From Salvelinus alpinus (taxonomy: Eukaryota > Chordata > Actinopteri > Salmoniformes > Salmonidae), in contig NC_092091.1 of NCBI RefSeq assembly GCF_045679555.1, positions 14,655,572 to 14,719,571 on the forward strand: DNA of 64,000 nucleotides. The letters are read 5' to 3'. A program made the translations under genes and the position numbers. The notes below the pieces were generated by a model. That model searched no databases. It was not told the origin of the DNA and saw only the letters and a program-made list of their open reading frames with translations. Positions 24,176-34,610 of this stretch are shown here, one piece after another. Every line of letters begins with the position of its first letter. The first letter of the stretch is position 1.

Positions 24176-24462
24176 TTTTGATGATCTAGTTTTGTTGGTT
24201 GAGTTTAAACACTTGATTGATGTATATATCATAGAAGAGTGTAATTGTCTTTAGGACATTGTCTTTAAGACTTTCGTGTTTTTACGTAAAATGTTTTCGT
24301 TGTGTGTTTATAGTTTTGCTAAATGTTGTGTTAGTGTATGTAAGTTGTTTTGCCTGAAACGTTGTTCCCCTTGCTGCTATTGGACCAGGTCTCTCTTGGA
24401 AAATAGATGTTACCTCAATGAGAAAAACCTGTATAAATAAAGGGTAAAATAAAAAATGTAAT
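24176..24462 (+). mobile_element. Repeat inserted in the LINE 3' UTR
   Basis: The LINE text is broken after CACTGTCGGAGCT and resumes at about 24463 with TAAGCACAAGCCATTTTGC. The insert ends in AAAACCTGTATAAATAAAGG and contains GTTGTTCCCCTTGCTGC, features of a common salmonid short repeat with an AATAAA-containing A-rich end. Class uncertain (SINE or LINE tail). Confidence 0.6.
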
Positions 24463-24539
24463 TAAGCACAAGCCATTTTGCTACACCCACAATAACATTT
24501 GCTAATCATGTGTATGTGACCAATACAATTTGATTTGAT

Positions 24540-25080
24540 GTAAATATTTTAAGGGGCAAAAATGTATTCCGATTATATGAAGCGATCAATTATGGCCCTG
24601 TTCTTTGCTTAGGCTAGAAACAAACATTCCACAAGAAAGACGTGTCTCCGATGCATATGTGGATATTTTCGGTTAGTCTCTATGAGGCTGAGTTACGATC
24701 TTCAAAAGTCGAGGAATACAAAAAGGCTTTGGAAGTGTAACGCGCCGTTTGGAGGGGTCGTAGAGTGGAACATCAAGATAAGACAAGACAGCATACGGAG
24801 CTCAGCACGATGGGACTTTATTCTGTGTCAGGCAACCACTATCTCAATTAGTTCAAGAGACATACAGGAATTTATACACGTAAGGCGTTTCTAATCAAAT
24901 GAGTTTCAAAACAAGAATTTCCTAGGTCCCTGAATTAAAAACAAAACAACCTTTGTTGGTTGAACAAATGAACAATAATAAAAAACGACCAAATGCAAGC
25001 TCCAGTCAGCATTTTTGCCTCCAAACTTGACCAACTCACATTTTCCTGTGGAACTTATTTGGTATTTCACAATAGCTAAT
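24540..25080. other. No gene recognised
   Basis: A 70-codon plus frame at 24682-24894 shows no recognisable domain. No repeat termini were identified. Confidence 0.5.
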
Positions 25081-25409
25081 ACTGTATAAGTCAGGGGAAG
25101 TCATTCCTTACAATGGGTAATGGGTAGGGTAATATACTGTATAAGTCAGGGGAAGACATTCCTTACAATGGGTAATGGGTAGGGTAATATGCTGTATAAG
25201 TCAGGGGAAGTCATTTCTTACAATGGGTAATGGGTAGGGTAATATACTGTATAAGTCAGGGGAAGTCATTCCTTACAATGGGTAATGGGTAGGGTAATAT
25301 ACTGTATAAGTCAGGGGAAGTCATTCCTTACAATGGGTAATGGGTAGGGTAATATACTGTATAAGTCAGGGGAAGTCATTCCTTACAATGGGTAATGGGT
25401 AGGGTAATT
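25081..25409. repeat. 55-bp minisatellite, six copies
   Basis: Units begin (A/G)CTGTATAAGTCAGGGGAAG at 25081, 25136, 25191, 25246, 25301 and 25356. Each contains two GGGTAATGGGTAGGGTAAT-like pieces. The copies are nearly identical, with only isolated substitutions such as GACATT for GTCATT, so expansion was recent. Confidence 0.95.
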
Positions 25410-25639
25410 AGTGTGCTTGTGTCAGCAAGAACACTACTGTTATCTTCATTTAATCCACTCATTCCAAGGTTTGCCTCTACATCTACTTGTTTTAAGATAT
25501 GTCCTGTACAGTGTTGTAAGTAATACAAGTAAGATAAGGCTATATTGAAATGCCTCAAGTATCTTGTTTTGTACTTCAAACCAAGTCGTCAAGTTTTGAA
25601 TGTTCATTCAACGTTCAAAGCATCCTGAATACACCTGAC

Positions 25640-25840
25640 TTGTAATTTTATTTTATTTTAATTCTGCACTGGTCATAGGCCTAAGCCCGGTGCCGTTTCT
25701 AGACATAAGTGGCTGATAAGTGCTTCTACACCTGCATTGCTTGCTGTTTGGGGTTTTGGGCTGGGTTTCTGTACAGCACTTTGATATATCAATTGATGTA
25801 AGAAGGGCTATATAAATACATTTGATTTGATTTGATAAGC
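25640..25840 (+). mobile_element. SINE-like repeat with LINE-type 3' tail
   Basis: The segment CTGCATTGCTTGCTGTTTGG, TTTCTGTACAGCACTTTGA and GAAGGGCTATATAAATAC, ending TTTGATTTGATTTGA at about 25836, is a frequent salmonid repeat. Its tail is shared with the LINEs here, as expected for a LINE-mobilised element. The left boundary is uncertain. Confidence 0.7.
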
Positions 25841-26019
25841 TTTTCAGGAAGTCAGTTGGGGGCTCAACTTATTTCCAAATGTGGTTGTGCATCAGCAGTT
25901 TTCCTCTTATGTCAGTCAGTGACAGTCACTCAATTAGCCATGGCAGCTAACATTTTATAGATGGCTAAGTATTAGTGTAGCCAGCTATCCTAAACCTTGC
26001 ACTAATCGTGACTGAAATA

Positions 26020-26350
26020 CTGACCGGGCATACAAGGCACGTGCCCAGGGGCGCTCACCTCCAGGGGGCCCTCATTGATTTTGTTAGTCACTCTCACTCA
26101 GATATCAGATGAACATGGCATAAGTCATGGCAAAATGTATAGCATCGCAGGAAATTAGCTTTAAAACTGCAATATTTTTTCTCTATCCCATGCAAACGTT
26201 TGTAGAACTGCAGAAAAGTACCTTTAAACTGAATTTTTTTCTCAACCCCATGACAAGGCACATTTTGTAGAATTTTAAGTAATTCGTTTTAAAACCGCAA
26301 AATGTTCTCTCTGCCCAATGTAAAAATGTGCCGAATTGCAGAACATTACA
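26020..26350 (+). repeat. Dispersed repeat with internal subrepeats
   Basis: It starts near CAGGGGCGCTCACCTCCAGG and contains about 60-bp subunits with TTTAAAACTGCAA, CCCATG and TTGTAGAATT. It is inverted relative to 33030-33345, which ends GGGGGCCCCCTGGAGGTGG. The class is unknown to me; it is non-coding. Confidence 0.65.
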
Positions 26351-27043
26351 GTAACCTCTCCTCACATTGCAGGCAATACTTTCCAATCTGTTCAGTTCTG
26401 TAGTTGACCTAAAGCTTCCCTTACTTCTGGATAAAGTCCAGGGATCATCCATCTCTTTCCTCATTACTAACGGACCACCTCATCTACACTGTCCAGAGGC
26501 ACTCTCTTTTGCTAATGACCTACTGAGAGGCTTTACAGTTAGACTCCCATGGAAATAGAACTGGCTAGTCAAACCCAATTTGATCTTCAAGCCCAATTCT
26601 CCAGTTGGGTTTGGCTGCAAAGGGGCCTGCCCTTTGATCTCCTTCAAGGCTACTTGTATTGAATTAATCATACTGGTAGATGAATATGCCATGTTCTAAA
26701 TCACTTTGATAGTTGATTTGTACTCTGAATGACAGTAGAAAGGTTTGCTCTGATTTAAAGAGGAGATGTGGAGTGCCCTTTTTTTCTCCTACCTTCATGT
26801 GAACTGACATGACCATATACATTTGAAATGGTCAAACCTGCAACTCAGAAGCAATATATTTTCTAAAAAAAAATTTGAGTGGGATTTACACTCTCTGTAG
26901 TTGACTGTTAACATCCACAATATGTAGGTCAAAACCAGTGGGTTTAGTTGATTCTGTAAGATTGTTAAGGGGAGGGTGTATGTGCTTGCCAGGCATCCAG
27001 AACAATATTTGAACTTGTCATCCTCTCAGAATAGAACAATACT
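26351..27043. other. No gene recognised
   Basis: Two antiparallel frames around 26367-26692 mirror each other with no domain. This is unsupported sequence. Confidence 0.5.
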
Positions 27044-27205
27044 GAGGCAAAAGACACCGCTGCCAGTAAAAGGCCCAACTCTGGCAACGCGCATGTTGAG
27101 GCAAAAGACACCGCTGCCAGTAAAAGGCCCCACTCTGGCAACGCACATGTTGAGGCAAAAGACACCGCTGCCAGTAAAAGGCCCCACTCTGGCAACCCGC
27201 ATGCT
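27044..27205. repeat. 54-bp minisatellite, three copies
   Basis: Units start GAGGCAAAAGACACCGCTGC at 27044, 27098 and 27152. Because 54 is a multiple of three, frames on both strands stay open across it (for example LRQKTPLPVKGPTLAT on plus). This explains the 132- and 109-codon minus frames without a gene. Confidence 0.95.
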
Positions 27206-28733
27206 TCGCCTGCGAGCACACTGCTCAGCTTGAGCCAAAAGGCGGAATCCATTTTCCGCAGTCCGCTGCTGAGGGCGTGTAACCATGACCAGCAGGGAGA
27301 GATTAAGAATTGATATCCTGCTTTCCCGTCCATCACGGATAATACACAGAAGCATAATGGCACTGCTATTTTAGTGGCAGTTCGTTCCCCTGTCTCTTTT
27401 TCAACATCATGTGGCTACACTTAGATCTTGATGGTTCAAGGAACCTTCTTAACCTCTGTAAACCAATACCACAAACATATTATTTTCAGGTCTCTTGAAG
27501 TGTTGCATTAAAAGTACCCTTGATAGTTTGCTTTGCATGGGTGAGTGTTGACACTATGGGTCAACATGGAAGGTATAGCAGCAAAGTCCATAAAACAAGC
27601 AGAGGCTATGGCTAAGAATTCCATCATTATTTATTTCCTATTAATATTTATCAATGTCCGATTGAAGTTGCACCATGATAACCAATCAGAGGAGGGAGGG
27701 TCAGTCTTGCTATCTTTGACACTGTAATGGCTAACCACAAACATGCTCTTGGTTGGGGAAATGTAGGCAATTCCGTAATACAAAGTAGATTTTATTGAAA
27801 ACATATGGTTAAACAAAGATGCTTGCCAAGTCTACGCTAACTTCCTTGCAGGCACATCAATATACATTTTCAGTTAAACATATGCACCCAACGGCATCAA
27901 ACCCACATCAGAAATGTCACTTTTCAGGGAAACCACATGACAAATCACAGTAATGTCTCCACTGGAGTTGGTCTTTAAACAGAGTAACATATTGTATTAA
28001 GTGTGTTAGTGTTGTTCCCAAGCTTCCAAACTAGAGTACTTGTGAACAGAACTGGTTGACTTCTCAAACTGAAATGTGACCCTGTGGTTTCTGTCCCTGG
28101 GGGATTCTGTATGCAGCCTGATACATGCACTATCTTTTCAGGTCCTGGTACAGGTGGATAACAGGGGCGGCTTCTTGATTTGCATGTTGATTCCCCTGTG
28201 TTCTCTTCATACACCTGGGGCAATGGTAACATAAGGAATGTTGAGCCTGGATGAATTAGATGGGCCACCTCCTGAGAGCACTGCTGGAGATACATTCTAA
28301 TGAGTTCGCTTGTTTTGTAGACTGCAGCAAAGTATTCTGGCTAGTCCTAGAGCATAGGGTGACAACTCCTATTACATCAACATTGATTTAGAAGGATTTG
28401 ATAAAACATTTAGGAATCTTTTCAAAACAGTTGTAGAATGTATTTGTTGCGTTCTATATTGACATTATCACAGACATTTTAGATCCATGCGGAGTGTATG
28501 CTATTTTGACATGTTCACTTGTAGGCTTGTAAATGCAATTAATAGAATATCATTCACAAGAAAGAATTGCCTGCAGACAATCGTAATTGTTTGCAAACCA
28601 TTAGAAGTTTCATATTAAAACGGGCTACTTTTTAATGCTAATGGTTATGACTGCTATTTTGTAAATATATCATACTCGTCTCATTTTCCTAGATCATCAA
28701 AATGATCTGGCATCTGTAATTTGGCTGCCTAGA
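27206..28733. other. No gene recognised
   Basis: The 106-codon minus frame at 27975-28295 lacks any recognisable domain or splice context. The remainder is AT-rich. Confidence 0.5.
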
Positions 28734-29908
28734 CTAAAAACAATGTTGGGTTGTTTGGATGACCCAACTGCTGGGTTGCAGGCATTGGGTCACTTGGTTG
28801 ATGCTGGATTATTGATGCTGGATTACTGAGATATGACTCAGAGGGTCAGATCAGTTGACTGGAGGTGTAGCTTAGTAGGAGCTTGGCTTTCAGATAGTAA
28901 CTTTTGGCCACCCATGAGAGAAAATGTAATTCTGGATTGTAAGTATATTTTGAAGATAAATACACAACGCAGAGTTTGAGAGGACTAAAAACTAGAGTAC
29001 TAATGGTCATTAGCGAATTTTAAATAGGAGTTGGGTTCAGTTCAACATCTGTTCAGAATCTGTGGAATGTCACTCCTGAACTCCGAGTGATGTGGGCTAC
29101 GTGGGCAACATTTTCATTGGTCTGTACATTGAGTCTGGAGTTGGATACTTGTTATTTGGTCATTGGCCAAGTTGTCCTGCAAAGACTTCTGATTGGTCAA
29201 CCCCAGGCTAGGGTGGGGGGTTAAAAATGGCATCCTGTTCCTTTGTTCGGTGGGGAAAAGCTGAGGACAGGGGAGACTGAACATCTGACTCCCAGCATAA
29301 CATCTTGATTTGTCCTCTCTGAATAAACCTATTTTTCTCCCCCTGATTTGCTTTGGAGTTTGTGTTATTGAAAATAAAATAAATTGCTAACAGGATCATC
29401 TGTTATATTATAGTGTTATCACTGTTTAAGGTTGAACACTGACAGTTTTGTAGCTTTAATAAGGCTTACACATCTGTACACATCTGTATCTTACACATCT
29501 GTATCTTACACATGAGTTCCTTAGAGCCTACTAGTATGCAAATCCCAACATTGGGATAAATACCACTTTATTACAATATGTAAATACTAATTGTATTAAT
29601 ATTATATTAGAATATGTAATGTGCTAACATATTTAGTGAACATTGACATTTGCAATGTGCAACTTAAGATGGTACTACCTGAAAGTCTAAAAAACCACAC
29701 CTCCTGAAAATAACCTATGGATTACATTTAACAAGACCCAGCTGCCTAAATTAACCCATGTTTTAACCCAACAACACAACATTTAGGGTTATTCACCCAA
29801 CCCAACTCGCTGGGTAAAAATAAGCATGTTCTGTCCAATAATTACCCAGCGCTGGGTTACCAAATAACACAAATTGGGTTGATTTTAACCCAAACATTGT
29901 TTTTGAGT
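28734..29908. mobile_element. Inverted-end element with AACCCA-type ends
   Basis: The left end AAAAACAATGTTGGGTT and right end AACCCAAACATTGTTTTT are inverted repeats with one base of length difference. Inside both ends lie many CTGGGTT / AACCCAG motifs (28760-28810 and 29745-29885). No transposase was found. The middle (about 29090-29400) looks like a separate LTR-like insertion. Confidence 0.6.
29090..29392 (+). mobile_element. Candidate solo LTR
   Basis: A GGGGGGTTAAAAATGG TATA-like site at about 29214 is followed by CTGAGGACAGGGGAG and, about 110 bp downstream, an AATAAA (29321-29326) and a T-rich stretch. This promoter to polyadenylation-signal spacing is LTR-like. Boundaries (TG near 29090, CA near 29391) and a target duplication could not be established. 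Confidence 0.3.
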
Positions 29909-30048
29909 GCATAGATCCTCATAGAACCAGGCTGGTGCTATTTGGTGTTTGAAGGAAGTTTGATGATGCAATAAAACCTTCTCTCTGATTTGACATAAAG
30001 TATGTGCTATGATAGGCTACAATGTGATATTATATAATGTTATACAAT

Positions 30049-30270
30049 GGGTGAGTCTAATCCTGAATGCTGATTGGTTAAATCCGCATTCCAGCCGGTG
30101 TCTATTCCACAAGTTACCACTAGTTTTTCAAACACGGATCTCTCTCTCTCTCTCAGCTACAGCCAGAGTCTACCCCATTATCAGTGCCACAACAATACCG
30201 GCTAAAAGTCCATGTAAGGCTGTAGGCTGTGTGGAATGTTACTGTGGTAAAAATGTTTACCAGAATAAAT
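30049..30270 (+). repeat. Dispersed salmonid repeat fragment
   Basis: CTAATCCTGAATGCTGATTGG followed by CCGCATTCCAGCCGGTGTC and TATTCCACAAGTTACCAC is a widely repeated salmonid motif. A short (CT)n at about 30140-30156 interrupts it. The class is unknown. Confidence 0.5.
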
Positions 30271-30547
30271 AAATACATGTGTGCACATGGTTCCAAATAG
30301 ATCATATGTGACATGTAAACATTGAAGGTGTATTCTTGCTGATAAAATGCTTTTGGAAAATGTTTAGCTTTTGAGACTGGCTAAAAAGGGTCTTAGTAGA
30401 CCATGTGTATGAGCATCCATCCACAAGCCTTGTTAGCATATACCCTTTGAGAATGAATTAACAAATTATTACTTAACACAAATGTATGTACCAGATTCCT
30501 TTTGGGAAATTAATTTGGCCAGTTTTCTTTTGCACATTGAAGGACCT

Positions 30548-30655
30548 GGCAGGTAGCCTAGCATTTAAGAGCGTTGGTAAACAATCTGTTGATGTGCCAT
30601 TGAGAAAAGCAATTAACCCTAATTCCTCTGGATAAGAGCGTCTGCTAAAATGACA
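30548..30655 (+). mobile_element. Degenerate HpaI-type SINE
   Basis: It begins GGCAGGTAGCCTAGCATTTAA (A-box region with a deletion) and ends GGATAAGAGCGTCTGCTAAAA. The B box is badly eroded. It is about half the length of the copy at 167-371. Confidence 0.7.
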
Positions 30656-30962
30656 ACAAAAAAAGGACTCATGCAAAGCTGAGGTTAAGGTAGTGATGTC
30701 ATGTGTGCTATCCTGGTGCTGAACTGTGGACCTACAGTTGAAGTCGGAAGTTTAAATACACCTTAGTCAAATACATTTAAACTCAGTTTTTCACAATTCC
30801 TGACATTTAATCCTAGTAAGAATTCCCTGTTTTAGGTCAGTTAGGATCACCACTTTATTTTAAGTATGTGAAATGTCAGAATAATAGTAGAGAGAATGAT
30901 TTATTTCAGCTTTAATTTCTTTCATCACATTCCTAGTGGGTCAGAAGTTTACATACACTCAA

Positions 30963-32512
30963 TTAGTATTTGGTAGCATTGCCTTTAAATTGTTTAACTT
31001 GGGTCAAACGTTTCAGGTAGCCTTCCACAAGCTTCCCACAATAAGTTTGGTGAATTTTGGCCCATTCCTCCTGACAGAGCTGGTGTAATTGAATCAGGTT
31101 TGTAGGCCTCCTTGCTCGCACACACTTTTTCAGTTCTGCCCACAAAATGTTCAATAGGATTGAGGTCAGGGCTTTGTGATGGCCACTCCAATACCTTGAC
31201 TTTGTTGTCAAGCCATTTTGGAAGTATGCTTGGGGTCATTGTCCATTTGGAAGACCCATTTGCGACCAAGCTTTAACTTCCTGACTGATGTCTTGAAATG
31301 TTGCTTCAATATATCCACATAATTTTCCTACCTCATGATGCCATCTATTTTGTGAAGTGCACCGGTACCTCCTGCAGCAAAACACCCACACAACATGAAG
31401 CTGCAACCCCCCTGCTTCACGGTTGGGATGGTGTTCTTCGGCTTGCAAGCCTCCCCTGTTTCCTCCAAGCATAACAATGGTCATTATGGCCAAACAGTTC
31501 TATTTTTGTTTCGTCAGACCAGAAGACATTTCTCCAAAAGGTACGATCTTTGTCCCCATGTGCAGTTGCAAACCGTCAAGTTTAATGACGACACAACGGG
31601 GGTAAGCCTGATCACCGATGGCGATGAGACAGCCTATAAGGAGGTCAGAGACTTGGCAGTGTGCTTGCAGGACAACAACCTCTATCTCAACTACAGTAAC
31701 ACCAAGGAGGTGATCGTGGACTACAGGAGAAAGGGAGAGCTCGCCCTCATCCATGGGCTGTAGTTGAATGGGTTGAGAGCTTCAAGTGCCATGGCATCCA
31801 CATCACTAAGGACCTAACATGGTATACACACATCTGCACAGTTGTGAAAAGGGCACGTAAGTGCCTCTTCCCCCTTTGGAGGCTGAAAAGATTTGGCATG
31901 GGCCCTCAGATCCTCAAAAAGGTATGCAATTCTACAGCCTGAAAAATTGCCAAAGATTCCAGGCACCCATGCCAGGCTAACATCCGAAAATCCGTACTGT
32001 TTCATCGGCTCACGTCCCCATGTGCAGTTGCAAACCGTAGTCTGGCTTTTTTATAGCAGTTTTGGAGCAGTGGCTTCTTCCTTGCTGAGCGGCCCTTGAA
32101 GTTATGTTGATATCGGACTCGTTTTACTGTGGATATAGATACATTTGTACCTGTTTCCTCCAGCATCTTCACACAATCCTTTGTTGTTGTTCTGGGATTG
32201 ATTTGCACTTTTCGCACCAAAGTACGTTCATCTCTAGGAGACAGAATGCGTCTCCTTCCTGAGCGGTATGACGGTTGCGTGGTGTTTATACTTGCGTACT
32301 ATTGTTTGTACAGATGAACGTGGTACCTTCAGGAATTTGGAAATTGCTCCCAAGGATGAACCAGACTTGTGGAGGTATCCAATTTTTTTTCCTGAGGTCT
32401 TGGCTGATTTCTTTTGATTTTCTAATGATGTCAAGCAAAGAGGCGCTAAGTTTGAAGGTAGGCCTTGAAATACATCCACATGTACACCTCTAATTGACTC
32501 AAATGATGTCAA
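30963..32512 (-). pseudogene. Tc1 transposase, broken by LINE insertion
   Basis: Reading on the minus strand, the N-terminal helix-turn-helix region lies at 32512-32234 (KSGSSLGAISKFLKVPRSSV). The second DNA-binding part and linker lie at 32220-32040 (TGTNVSISTVKRVRYQ). The insertion then cuts the gene just before the first catalytic block (FWSDET at about 31520-31505). Beyond it come VVWVFC-type glycine-region sequence and [15 protein letters not shown] (about 31210-31150), holding the third acid. Several frameshifts separate the parts. It is inactive, but all three regions can be traced. Confidence 0.85.
31577..32013 (+). mobile_element. LINE internal slice inserted in Tc1
   Basis: It matches 44727-45172 of the LINE at 43.5-45.8 kb, from the motif C region ([20 protein letters not shown]) to CATCGGCTCACG. 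It lacks both the LINE 5' end and the normal 3' UTR and tail. It is bracketed by a direct duplication of 25 bp of the Tc1 target (31552-31576 and 32014-32038). Confidence 0.85.
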
Positions 32513-32817
32513 TTAGCCTATCAGAAGCTTCTTGAGTCATGACATAATTTTCTGGAATTGTCCAAGCTGTTTAAAGGCACAGTCAACTTAGTGAATGTAA
32601 ACTTCTGACCCACTGGAATTGTGATACAGTGAATTCTATGTGAAATAATCTGTCTGTAAACAATTGCTGGAAAAATTACTTGTGTCATGCACAACGTAGA
32701 TGTCCTAACCGACTTGCCAAAACTATAGTTTGTTAACAAGACATTTGTGGAGTGGTTGAAAAACAAGTTTTAATGACTCCAACCTACGTGTATGTAAAAC
32801 CTTCGACTTCAACTGTA

Positions 32818-33029
32818 CATGTGGTGCAGACATTTTTTAATAGCTTGTGTTGTGGAATTATTATTTGATTAAAACATATACATTTTAATTAATGTGTTGG
32901 ACTAGTTAATCATGAATTGGTAACTAGATTCTGATTAAGGGAAAGTTATACCTTACATATGTATTCCCGTGTGCCTATTTGTACATGGATCAAACATGTA
33001 ATAATGTAGCGAGGGGACTGACAGATTGT
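32818..33029. other. No gene recognised
   Basis: This is AT-rich sequence without motifs. Confidence 0.5.
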
Positions 33030-33345
33030 TTCAATGATGCACTTGGTCAGAAACGTAGCAGTTTCATTGGAACTTAAAATGACAACAGGAAAATGTTGCA
33101 GGTTTAAAGAAAGTTTGTGGCAATTCCAAGCAGTTTGCCATGGGGCGAAGATAAGATTTTCTAATTTCATTTCCTGCAATTGTACACATTTTGCCATAGG
33201 GTGGAGAGAAATGTTTGCAGTTTTAAAGCACATTTCCGGCAATTTTACACATTTTGCTATGTTAATATGATACCTGAGTGAGAGAGACTAACAAAATCAA
33301 TGGGGGCCCCCTGGAGGTGGGAATGTAGCAGAGGTGAGCTGCAGG
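33030..33345 (-). repeat. Dispersed repeat, inverted copy of 26020-26350
   Basis: The order of motifs is reversed relative to the 26 kb copy: ATTTTGCCATAGGGTGGAG, GCAGTTTTAAAGC, then AACAAAATCAATGGGGG and CCCCTGGAGGTGGG at the right end. It carries the same 50-60-bp subrepeats. Non-coding. Confidence 0.65.
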
Positions 33346-34463
33346 TGAGTTCTGGTAGCCATTGTGATGTCATCCCGCCTGAGACTGTCTGCCTGTACTG
33401 TCTCCTGTCTATCATAAACATGGGTTAGCAAGACCAGTGGTTGGCACGTTATCTTCAAGTGTCATTTGATGAGGGTTCGCGTCCCATGATGCCTACAATT
33501 ATACATAGGCTTTCACCATTATTGATGACGATATATAACGTACATAGGATCTCATTAATAATCTTTCAATAATGATGTCAATGTAAAATTACATTGTGAA
33601 GTTTTGTACATAATAAAGAAGTAAACCAACATTTTGTGTAGAATACCCCGAACAAAACTTACTGTCCCACTCTGTCTATATTCAACTGGCAGATGTTGTT
33701 TGATGTACAGCTGCAAACATTACTATTGACTGGTCTTCTCATCAACTTGTCACTGGAAACAGTTTTTGTGTTTAACAATGTAATGTAACATGATGTGCTA
33801 GGCTATAATATTATATTATACTACATTGTATTCACATTCTCACTCATTCAGCAAGTACAAAGTAGCAAATAACAAACCTAAATGTGTTGATTACCATGAT
33901 CATGTTGATGTAATTATACTACATAGCTGTTAACAGAGGGAATAAACATGTCACACTGTGAGTATCACACCACTCCATACAACTCTAAAATATTTGGCTC
34001 TAACAAGCACATATTGTACTCACACATGTCTATACCCAGTGAGAGTTTGGAAACAAAAAGCTACATTCTGTGATTCTAAGAACAGCCAAACGGCTGACCC
34101 ATTACTGGTATAGAGAGAATGGATGGTGTAGGGAAACGTAACACCTCTCAAATTCATAGACAGCGCTCTGACGGTCTATGACAACCACATGATCATGTTT
34201 GACTTATTTTAAAGCAATATACATTGTTTGTTTACATTCATGTTGTTTGTGGAGTAATACAACCTTTTGGGTTATACAAGAGAATCAATTATAAATGATA
34301 TTCTCTAAGAATAATTGAAAAAATATCAAAGAATTTAAATGACCGCTGAACAGTCTCCCAGATCCTAGACTATCTTAACGAAACACCTCAAAGGATTTGA
34401 CAATTATGGAACTATCATTCATGTTTAATAATGACTCCTGAGAGAAAATAATTTGTACACCTG
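33346..34463. other. Flank of the lectin gene; part of the inverted duplication from about 34110
   Basis: No gene was recognised. From about 34110 on, the sequence is an inverted match to 56345-55720 (CTCAAATTCATAGACAG, GACTTATTTTAAAGC, AGGATTTGACAATTATGG), so the duplicated block extends beyond the lectin 3' end. A weaker relative of 34125-34230 lies at 45885-45980. Confidence 0.6.
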
Positions 34464-34464
34464 T

Positions 34465-34470
34465 TTTATT
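34465..34470 (-). terminator. Polyadenylation signal AATAAA of the lectin gene
   Basis: The minus strand reads TTGTCAATAAAACAGG, about 140 bp after the stop codon. The inverted copy has the same context (TTGTCAATAAAATGGG, about 55688-55703), which supports it as the transcript end. Confidence 0.75.
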
Positions 34471-34610
34471 GACAACAAACCACATAAACTGTCTGCAACA
34501 AGTAACTAAACTTTCATTTTACAGCAACAAATAATCTTCATAAACTATTTGATTTTACCATAAAGATTTTTCAGTTAGGATGCTGACACTACGCAATAGA
34601 ATTGTTGGTT

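Larger units (their letters stand above)
21520..24538 (+). mobile_element. L2/CR1-like LINE with large RT segment
   Basis: This is the best preserved LINE in the window. It starts within the endonuclease, covers most of the reverse transcriptase and 3' UTR, and ends at about 24538 in AATTTGATTTGATG. A foreign segment of about 290 bp (24176-24462) interrupts the 3' UTR. Before 21520 no family sequence is recognised, so it is 5' truncated. Confidence 0.9.
30733..32817 (-). mobile_element. Tc1-like element, full length, with LINE slice inserted
   Basis: The termini TACAGTTGAAGTCGGAAG (left) and CTTCGACTTCAACTGTA (right) are inverted repeats flanked by TA. Without the 437-bp LINE slice and one copy of its 25-bp duplication (31552-31576, 32014-32038) the element is about 1.6 kb, the normal Tc1 size. 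The transposase is on the minus strand and broken. Confidence 0.9.

Noticed and set aside
25081-25409. CRISPR-like regular repeat array
   Set aside because: Units are contiguous with no unique spacers, and the genome is a vertebrate; it is a minisatellite.
26965-27363. Minus-strand frames of 132 and 109 codons
   Set aside because: They are open only because of the 54-bp minisatellite, and the repeated peptide blocks mirror the DNA repeat.
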